From Octadecabacter antarcticus 307 (lineage in GTDB: Bacteria > Pseudomonadota > Alphaproteobacteria > Rhodobacterales > Rhodobacteraceae): a stretch of 64,000 bases of DNA. A model generated the notes under the pieces. The model was not told where the DNA came from and made no database searches. It saw only the letters and a list, made by a program, of their open reading frames with translations. Positions 34,395 through 41,263 of this stretch are shown here, piece after piece. Numbering within the stretch: the stretch's first letter is position 1; each line of letters starts with the position of its first letter. The translations under genes were made by a program, and so were the position numbers. The stretch lies in contig NC_020911.1 of assembly GCF_000155675.2 (NCBI RefSeq), positions 734,501 to 798,500 on the forward strand, given 5' to 3'.

Positions 34395-35569
34395 CCAACC
34401 TTGGCGAATTCATCTTACACGACGACTTCGAGGTGCTTACCCCACTGACGCCAGAATTAGGCGCACTTATTACAGGTTTGCGAGAAAAGATGACGATCTG
34501 GGTAAGCCAGACAGCTCAGAGGTCGATTGCCATCGAGGTAGCGTCGCGACAATGGCTGATCTGTGAAACATCAGGATCAACGGGAACCCCTAAAGCTATC
34601 CGCAGAAGCCCGTCATCTTGGAATAAGTCCTTTGATATCACCCGCAGTCATTTTGGCATCAAAACGACCGACATCTATGCAACTTTTGGATCTTTAGGCC
34701 ATTCGCTGACGCTTTATGCAGCGGTTGAAGCAATGAGCATCGGGGCGTCCCTCTGCTGTTTGTCTAATGTTGGCCCAGCTCGGCAAGCAAGTTTGATTGA
34801 TGACCACAAAGTTTCTGTCATTTACGCGACCCCCACACAGCTAAAGTTGCTGTTGAAGGGCGCAAAAACCAACCAAACAACTGGTTTTAATACCGTCACC
34901 CACGTCTTTTGCGGAGGGGGAGAGTTAACTGGATCACTGCGAAGCGAATTGAACACGTTTTTCTCAAACGCGATCACTTATGAGTTCTATGGGGCAAGTG
35001 AGACCAGTTTCATCACCATTTCTGACCTCAATACCCCTTCAGGGTCGGTCGGGAGACCATATCCCGGCGTAGATGTTAGAATTGGCGACGGTCAGGCAAC
35101 CGTTCCATTCGAAGTTGGGAAAATTTGGGTTCGAAGCCCGTTTCTGTTCGATGCATATGAGGTCGGTGAAAGCCAAGACACGCGCCGGATTGGCAGTTAT
35201 TTGACCGTGGGAGAGATGGGATATTTTGACGACGACGGCAGACTGTTTGTCCTAGGACGAAAAAACCGAATGATCACCGTCGCAGACAACAATGTATTCT
35301 TGGACGAGATTGAACGAACGATAGGGACCATCTTCGGTATTGATCACTGCGCCGTCATTGCTAAGAAGGATGATCGACGCGGACATGTCCCCGTGTGTTT
35401 TATCCAATCAGGCGACACGTCGATTGACAAGGAGGCAATCGTAAGTCGATGCCGGTTGGGACTCGGTTCACACTCAGTACCTCGTGAGGTGCATTTTGTG
35501 ACCGAGATGCCGCTTCTTTTGTCGGGAAAACTAGACTACTTGGCACTTCACAATCGGTTGGGTGTTTAG
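34391..35569 (+). CDS. AMP-dependent acyl-CoA synthetase/ligase, short
   Basis: A 392-residue member of the ANL superfamily. The P-loop is ETSGSTGTPK, the A5 motif is YEFYGASE, A7 lies in GYFDDDGRLFVLGRKN and the A10 lysine in LLSGKLDY. It lacks about 100 N-terminal residues of typical ligases, a reduction also seen in some small CoA ligases. It should activate a carboxylic acid with ATP, supplying a CoA thioester for the following thiolase. Confidence 0.78.
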   Translation: MTNLGEFILHDDFEVLTPLTPELGALITGLREKMTIWVSQTAQRSIAIEVASRQWLICETSGSTGTPKAIRRSPSSWNKSFDITRSHFGIKTTDIYATFGSLGHSLTLYAAVEAMSIGASLCCLSNVGPARQASLIDDHKVSVIYATPTQLKLLLKGAKTNQTTGFNTVTHVFCGGGELTGSLRSELNTFFSNAITYEFYGASETSFITISDLNTPSGSVGRPYPGVDVRIGDGQATVPFEVGKIWVRSPFLFDAYEVGESQDTRRIGSYLTVGEMGYFDDDGRLFVLGRKNRMITVADNNVFLDEIERTIGTIFGIDHCAVIAKKDDRRGHVPVCFIQSGDTSIDKEAIVSRCRLGLGSHSVPREVHFVTEMPLLLSGKLDYLALHNRLGV

Positions 35570-35571
35570 CC

Positions 35572-36674
35572 GTGTCGGCGTCGGTCCTCTTAGCAGCGCG
35601 CCGCAGCGCGGTTGTACCACGTGGAGGCGCATTGTCTCGCCTGTCGCTTGAAGAATTGGCAAAACCAGTTCTGGAGCAAGCTATCGAAGATGCCCAGATT
35701 AGAATGGAACAGGTCGATGAGGTCATCCTTGCCAACGCCCTTGGTGGGGGAGGGAACCCGGCACGTATTGTCGCGTTGAACGTGGGGTTATCTGAATCCG
35801 TCGCCGGTCTCACAATTGATCGACAATGCTCAGGAGGTCTTGATGCGATTACGCTCGCTGATGCCTTAATCAGATCGGGAAGCCATCAGGTGGTCATCGC
35901 TGGTGGAGTAGAGAGTTATTCGCGAAGGCCTTTGCGGTACCGGACGTTTTATGGTGATCGGGTGGCAGAACAATACGATCAGGCTCAGTTCACGCCTTGG
36001 CCCGACCGAGATCCTGATATGGCGGTTGCAGCCGACCACCTTGCTTCCAAATATGGGATATCCAAAGCCGAACAAGATGCTTGGGCAATAGAGAGTCATC
36101 GAAAAGCAATAGCTTCACAATCAACCCACTCTACTGCTCGGATCGTAGAAGTCGCAGGAGTGACTAAAGATGCATTCCCGCGAAATCTTAGCATGGCGCT
36201 GTGCAATCGAGCATCGTCTGTAAGCGGGAGTATTTCGGTCGCGAACATGGCTGTCGCTGCAGATTGCGCCGCGGTAGTTGTCATGACTTCGGCAGACTTC
36301 GCCGAACAACATGGCCTACAAGGTCTGAAATTTATTTCTGGTATCAGCGTTGGCGCACAGCCAGACATGCCGGGTGAAGCCCCCATAATGGCTATAAAAA
36401 CACTGCTTAAGCGAACTGGAATCGCGGCAGAGGACCTCAGCCATATAGAGATAATGGAGGCTTTCGCAGTACAGGCGTTGGTTTGCCAGCAAGGCGCACA
36501 GTTGCCACTGAACTTGGTCAACTTAGAGGGGGGATCTCTAGCTCGGGGGCATCCCATTGGCGCTTCGGGAGCCATTTTGGCTGTGAACATCTTTGATGAA
36601 CTAACACAAAGACCAGGTTTCGGACTTGCGGCAATTGCTGCTGCTGGTGGAATTGGTAGCGCCGCTCTATTTGG
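35572..36674 (+). CDS. Thiolase-family acyltransferase, 3' end replaced by IS6
   Basis: A GTG-started thiolase of about 367 native residues. The nucleophilic Cys is in IDRQCSGGLD (C86) and the catalytic His in ARGHPIGASGA. The second cysteine normally in C-x-G-(G/M)-G is Ala here (IAAAGGIGSAALF), and the usual NEAFA is MEAFA. The frame then runs into the IS6 C end and stops at 36714, replacing perhaps the last five to ten residues. Activity is doubtful on both counts, although thiolase-like proteins without the second Cys are known. Confidence 0.75.
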
Positions 36675-36962
36675 TGCACTATCAGAGAAAAATCGGTTGA
36701 GGCGGGCACGGTGAGAAATTAGCGTCTTGGGATGACAAAACGCAGCCCTTTTTGCTCCTTCAAGACGAGCCCCGAGATCATCCGTCTGGCCGTGATGATG
36801 TATGTCCGTTTCCCGTTGTCGCTTCGGAACGTGGAGGATCTGTTGCACGAACGTGGCATCGACATCAGCTATGAGACGGGTTTGGTTTTGGTGGAACAGA
36901 TTTGGCCCGCTGTTTGCCTCCCTGATCTTGCAGAGACTGGTTCGAATTTGCCTGACACCAAC
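36675..36962 (+). mobile_element. Internally deleted IS6-family element C (288 bases)
   Basis: The left end (TGCACTATCAGA, a diverged GGCACTGTCAGA) and first quarter of the transposase gene match the intact copy. Near 36920 the sequence jumps to GAGACTGGTTCG and a CCTGACACCAAC right end, matching the last 30 bases of the intact copy. Both ends with no transposase core make a mini-element that could be mobilised in trans. It forms the right border of the catabolic island and the left border of module copy 3. Confidence 0.7.
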
Positions 36963-37027
36963 ATGCCAGGTAATCTGGTCAAAAGCGGTATCCATGCAAT
37001 GGGATTTCCAGAATAGGAGCGCGGCAA

Positions 37028-37768
37028 ATGAACGAGGATGCAAAAGACACGGATCGTGATGGTCTCAAACCGCGGAAAGCTTATTGGTCTGGTGATCTTG
37101 AACAGACCCTGACGGAACCCGAACTCGATCATGTATTGGATTATTTTGGTGCGTTGAAAACCGCCAAAGACCCAGAACTGCGCTCCTCGATTAAAGTGCA
37201 GTTTCAGGTCTTTATGGTTATGGTCTTGGATGAGGGATTTCGTGAGGAAGAAGGCGTCCTCCAAAAGGCACCAAAGCCGTCAACTATTATTAAGCGAGAA
37301 ATGAAGCAGGTAGAGAAAGCCTGCGCAAAGCTTGACGCGCAGCTTGCAGGACTGGATCCAATGACCAAAAGCTGGCTTGACCAATATCTGAATAAATTCG
37401 CTAAGAAGGACGATAACAACGCACGCGTTGGCTTGCGTGAACTCGAGAAGCAGATCCAGCAGCCAATTGAAACACTGATTTTTGCAGCACACTCTGCAGA
37501 AGGACTGGCTACGTCGGGCCCGAACTATATGGCATTGAGGATCATGGTGGAAAGGTTGGCGGACTGTTGGGAGATCTACCACGGCAAGCCGCCAATAAAT
37601 CACAACGGACGAGATCGGCAATATGATCCATTTTTGGAACTTTGTAGAAAAATGGCGAGTATCGCAGACGCCAAGATCGAAGCAAAAGGCGTGCGGCTCA
37701 GTAGTCTTAACCTCTCTGGTATAGTTGGTAAAGTTCTCAAAAAACGTCACTCCCAACCCAAAGAATAA
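37028..37768 (+). CDS. Unknown 246-residue protein, first gene of the packaging-like module (copy 3)
   Basis: A charged, probably alpha-helical protein. Recognisable sections are SGDLEQTLTEPELDHVLDYF, KREMKQVEKACAKLDAQLAG (coiled-coil-like) and the C-terminal DPFLELCRKM and SLNLSGIVGKVLKKR. There is no signal peptide or membrane segment. It is the only complete copy of three in this window. An AGGAG lies seven bases before the ATG. Always lying before the ParB-methyltransferase, it may be a module regulator or DNA-binding partner, but nothing is established. Confidence 0.65.
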   Translation: MNEDAKDTDRDGLKPRKAYWSGDLEQTLTEPELDHVLDYFGALKTAKDPELRSSIKVQFQVFMVMVLDEGFREEEGVLQKAPKPSTIIKREMKQVEKACAKLDAQLAGLDPMTKSWLDQYLNKFAKKDDNNARVGLRELEKQIQQPIETLIFAAHSAEGLATSGPNYMALRIMVERLADCWEIYHGKPPINHNGRDRQYDPFLELCRKMASIADAKIEAKGVRLSSLNLSGIVGKVLKKRHSQPKE

Positions 37769-37773
37769 TCGCG

Positions 37774-37809
37774 GGAGAAGTAATCCACGATAATGATGAT
37801 TACTTCTCC
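37774..37809 (+). promoter_or_regulatory. Perfect 12-base inverted repeat upstream of the methyltransferase (copy 3)
   Basis: GGAGAAGTAATC (37774-37785) and GATTACTTCTCC (37798-37809) pair perfectly around a 12-base loop. No T-run follows. It sits in the 100-base gap between the unknown gene and the methyltransferase, the same place as in copy 2. Confidence 0.65.
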
Positions 37810-37863
37810 GTCGCCAGGGGTGGTAGCTAAATTCCATAGTCGGTGTGTAAAAGCATAAAGGCT

Positions 37864-39034
37864 ATGAAAATGAAAAAACTGACTATTTCTTATCGTCCAT
37901 TATCTGAGGTGGCGGTTAATCCGCGCAACGCTCGGACGCATGACAAGCGCCAGCTCAAGCAGATCAAAGATAGCATCGAGGCATTCGGATTTGCAAATCC
38001 GTTGCTGGTCGACGAGGCTGGTGTGCTGATCGCCGGTCACGGACGGTTGTCGGCAGCCAAATCTTTGGGGCTTGAAACGGTTCCAATCATTGTGCTCGAG
38101 CATCTAGCGGAAACCCAGAAACGTGCACTCATGTTGGCTGACAATAAGATCGCACTTAATGCCAGCTGGGACATGGACCTGCTTGCAAATGAATTGGTGG
38201 ATTTGTCGTCGATGGATCTAGAGTTTGACATGGAGCTGACCGGGTTTGAGGTCGCCGATATCGACATCATTATCGGGGATGCACAGGTTCGCGGGGCAGA
38301 AGAAGTTGAGACTGCACCTGTTCCTAACGAAGACATGCCGGTTGTGACTCGACGTGGCGACCTGTGGCTCCTTGGAAAGCACCGGATCTTCTGCGGTGAT
38401 GCGCGCAGTGCGGACGACTTCGTGGCGCTCGTCGGTGATGGCAAGGCGGCAATGGTTTTTACCGACCCACCCTACAATGTCCCAATCGTTGGGCATGTGT
38501 CCGGCAAGGGCAAGGCCTGCCACCGCGAATTCCATGAGGCAAGTGGAGAAATGACCCGGTCTGGTTTTGCCGCCTTTCTGGATGAGGTTCTTGCTAACAC
38601 CGCCCATTCTTGCCGCGATGGTGCCATTTCGTTTGTCTGTATGGACTGGCGCCACATGGGCGAGTTGCTCGAGGCGGGGCAGCGGGCATTCGATGCATAT
38701 CTCAACTTATGCGTTTGGGCGAAAACCAATGGTGGGATGGGATCGCTTTATAGGTCGCAGCATGAGCTTGTTTTTGTCTTCCGTAAGGGCAAAGCGCAGC
38801 ACCGCAACAATGTGCAGCTTGGCCGCTTTGGACGCAACCGCACGAATGTCTGGACTTACGCGGGTGTTAACACCTTTCGAGAAGGTCGGATGGAAGAACT
38901 TTCAGCCCACCCAACGGCAAAGCCAGTCGCCATGGTCAAAGACGCTATTCTTGATGTGACCAAACGCGGCGAGGTTGTGCTTGATCCTTTCCTGGGCGGT
39001 GGGGCGACGTTGATCGCAGCTGAACAGTCCGGGC
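37864..39034 (+). pseudogene. ParB-domain DNA methyltransferase (copy 3), 3' truncated by IS6
   Basis: Nearly identical to the methyltransferase at 7868: same ParB domain with GHGRL, same DPPY and DPFLGGGAT. IS6 D enters after GGGATLIAAEQSGR, so the following GMDID SAM-contacting motif and last 45 residues are lost; the frame ends in IS sequence at 39060. The DUF5681 and terminase genes are absent. Likely inactive. Confidence 0.8.
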
Positions 39035-39852
39035 GGCACTGTCAGAAGAAAACTTGTTGAGGCGGGCAGGGTGAGGAATTAGCTTCTGTGGATGACAAAA
39101 CGCAGCCCTTTTCGCTACTTCAAGACGAGCCCCGAGATCATCCGTCTGGCCGTGATGATGTATGTCCGTTTCCCGTTATCGCTTCGGAACGTGGAGAATC
39201 TGTTGCACGAACGCGGCATCGACATCAGCTATGAGACGGTTCGATTTTGGTGGAACAGATTTGGCCCGCTGTTTGCCGCTGAGATCCGCAAGAAAAGGGT
39301 CAGTCAGATGCGCGCATATTCAAATTGGCAGGGGCACTTGGATGAGGGGTTCGTGAAGATCAACGGCGAAACGCACTACCTTTGGCGGGCTGTGGATCAC
39401 GAAGGGGAAGTCCTGGAAAGCTTTGTCACTAAGCGCCGTGATCGCAAAGCAGCCTTCAAATTCCTCAGGAAAACCATGAAACGCTATGGTAGCGCAGATG
39501 TCTTCGTTACCGACAAGCTACGTTCCTACGGCGCGGCGATGAAGGTGATCGGCAATATGGACAAACAGGAGACTGGCCGCTGGCTCAACAATCGAGCCGA
39601 GAATTCACACCAGCCATTTAGACGAAGAGAGCGAGCCATGCTTCGATTTAGGCGGATACGAAGTTTGCAGAAATTCGTATCCGTCCACGCTTCTGTTCAC
39701 AACCATTTCAACCAAGAGCGCCATCTCTACAACAGATCAAATTTCAAGCTGAACCGCGCCGCTGCTCTTACCGAGTGGCGTGGTCTTGGCGTAGCCTAAC
39801 GGATTGAGGTCCCTGGAAAAATGAGACTGGTTCGCTTTTGTCTGACAGCACC
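39035..39852 (+). mobile_element. IS6-family element D, intact
   Basis: Left repeat GGCACTGTCAGA (39035-39046), right repeat TCTGACAGCACC (39841-39852), total 818 bases. Flanks GTCCGGGC and GGTCAGCA do not match. It cuts the methyltransferase gene on its left and a GHKL ATPase gene on its right, so sequence between these two genes was probably lost by IS6-mediated deletion. Confidence 0.88.
39092..39799 (+). CDS. IS6-family transposase
   Basis: A 235-residue DDE transposase without internal stops, the only such copy of four here. Catalytic blocks are HLDEGFVKI (first Asp), DVFVTDKLRSYG (second Asp) and RAENSHQPFRR (Glu). Two positions near the first Asp differ from element B (QWHLDEVF becomes QGHLDEGF), which could reduce activity. 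It could act in trans on the deleted copies. Confidence 0.85.
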   Translation: MTKRSPFRYFKTSPEIIRLAVMMYVRFPLSLRNVENLLHERGIDISYETVRFWWNRFGPLFAAEIRKKRVSQMRAYSNWQGHLDEGFVKINGETHYLWRAVDHEGEVLESFVTKRRDRKAAFKFLRKTMKRYGSADVFVTDKLRSYGAAMKVIGNMDKQETGRWLNNRAENSHQPFRRRERAMLRFRRIRSLQKFVSVHASVHNHFNQERHLYNRSNFKLNRAAALTEWRGLGVA

Positions 39853-40753
39853 GGTCAGCACGATAAATATAAAGGCCTTGTGACTTAAGGTGCCCGTCAG
39901 GACCTCCGGTTTCGTCCCAAGCTATCTTTGACATTTTCTTATGATGGGGAAGGGTTACGCACCTGATTCCCACAAGCCCTTTTGAAAGGGGTAAATCGTC
40001 AGGCTGATCAAACTGGGTCGCTGGATTGCTCTCTGAAAATGGATCAATGGGGGCGAGCAGTCGACCATTTAGGAATAGCTTTAGTCGTGGACGCTTACCT
40101 TCCATGAAGCGATGAAAAACAAGTCGTAGATGTTGTTCTGCTTGTGAAAGTGCTGCATTGATTGTACGTGCACGATCCGCTGCGCTATTCTGGTATCCAC
40201 CATCGAGGCGATCCAACTTTCGCCAGATTACCGCGGTAACGCTCGCTCCGTTCATACCTTCAATCGCTGGATGCGTGAAGGCGTCCTGAAGTGAGATTCG
40301 CCATGCGTTGGACTTCGCTACCTCATCTAAATCCCAAGTAGCGCAGACACTTTCATTCTCGAACCGTGAATAGACGGAAAGCATACGAGCTTGAGCAAAA
40401 CTGGCACTTTTCAACCCAAGACCAAAGCGCCCTAAGTCGTCTTCGAGGCGCTCCTCCTTGGGGTTTCTAGACCCGGGGCGCATTGCGTCTACAAGAGCGT
40501 GTTCTGACATGCCAATGCCGTCATCAACAACGGCGATCCACGGATGCTCGCCTGTAGTGTTTGCAAGTATATCGACCCTTTGAGCGCGCGCAGTTATTGA
40601 ATTATCCACGATATCAGCGAGGGACGTTTCAAGGCTGTACCCAAAATCTCTTAGACCTTCGATCAACGAGGACGCAAATGGTGTGGCGTCGGCATGCCGC
40701 AAAAATTGGCTCAAACAAAAAATCACCTTAAATTTGGAGTTTGATTTAACCAA
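39853..40753 (-). pseudogene. GHKL (HSP90/MORC-like) ATPase, 3' truncated by IS6
   Basis: About 300 residues of a GHKL ATPase. The N-box is ADIVDNSITA, G1 is VDDGIGMSEHAL, and G2 follows in DDLGRFGLGLKSASFAQ. A transducer-like part follows and ends at GLYIYRADR, where IS6 D begins. Similar ATPases occur in phage-defence clusters beside Z1-domain and PD-(D/E)XK proteins; none remains here. An internal TTG (L-SQFLRHADAT) is a plausible start instead of the ATG at 40753. Confidence 0.7.
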
Positions 40754-40835
40754 CCTAACTCAGCTGATTATTAACGTATTCACTGTATATTAATAAACAA
40801 GAGACAAGTTTCGGCATCTCTTCAAATAATTTTCA

Positions 40836-41198
40836 TTACCGACGTAAGGCGGGCAGCCAGTTGGCCTGACATCGCATTGGTTGAAATCCCACGCGTTCTC
40901 ACCCATGTGGAACGCGCAAAGGGATATGTTCAAGGCGCTCTGATAAGTGACGATGATGACTCTAAGCCATTGCTTACAGTCAAACAAAATCACCATCCTC
41001 AAACGCCAAACTGCTACCGTCGAAAGGCGGTTCCCAGACTTTTGGCAGATTCTGCCAGAATGGCCGCTATATTGCAGTATGGGGTATTCTGACACCTCGG
41101 AATATCCTGAAAACACGACGCTAATATAGTTATTATCCATTGTTAACAATATGTTAGGAGTGCTGGCTGAGGTGGTAGGATTCGAATTTACGGTACAT
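40836..41198 (+). repeat. Left copy of a ~360-base direct repeat (element right-end remnant)
   Basis: This block aligns with 46067-46440. It includes the last codons of a serine recombinase (GQPVGLTSHWLKSHAFSPMW, then NAQRDMFKAL and stop), the same 3' flank with AACTGCTACCGTCGAAA, and the 3' half of a tRNA-Gln. The two copies have diverged visibly. It is best read as the right end of an earlier, mostly deleted relative of the element at 41.2-46.4 kb. Confidence 0.7.
41164..41198 (-). other. Partial tRNA-Gln 3' half, candidate attachment-site relic
   Basis: Thirty-four of about 37 bases equal the 3' end of the complete tRNA-Gln at 46405-46479, including the encoded CCA and T arm; the anticodon region is lost. 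The three differences lie in the acceptor and T stems, so it would not give a functional tRNA. It marks the left junction of the integrated element. Confidence 0.65.
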
Positions 41199-41212
41199 CT
41201 TTTGATGCAAGA

Positions 41213-41230
41213 ACAATAAACGTTTATTGT
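41213..41230. other. 18-base perfect palindrome beside the left junction
   Basis: ACAATAAACGTTTATTGT is its own complement over all 18 bases. It lies between the tRNA relic and the recD2 3' end. With no loop it is a protein-binding site rather than a hairpin; a recombination-accessory or regulator site is possible. Confidence 0.55.
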
Positions 41231-41263
41231 CAGTGACTTAATATAAAGCCTTCCAAAGTTTGG

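Noticed and set aside
36096..37043. Minus-strand open frame of 315 codons
   Set aside because: It runs across thiolase, IS6 C and the start of the module, three unrelated features, so it cannot be one real gene.
40790..41149. Minus-strand open frame of 119 codons next to the GHKL ATPase
   Set aside because: The segment aligns with the non-coding recombinase 3' flank at 46.1-46.4 kb, so it is repeat sequence and not a gene.
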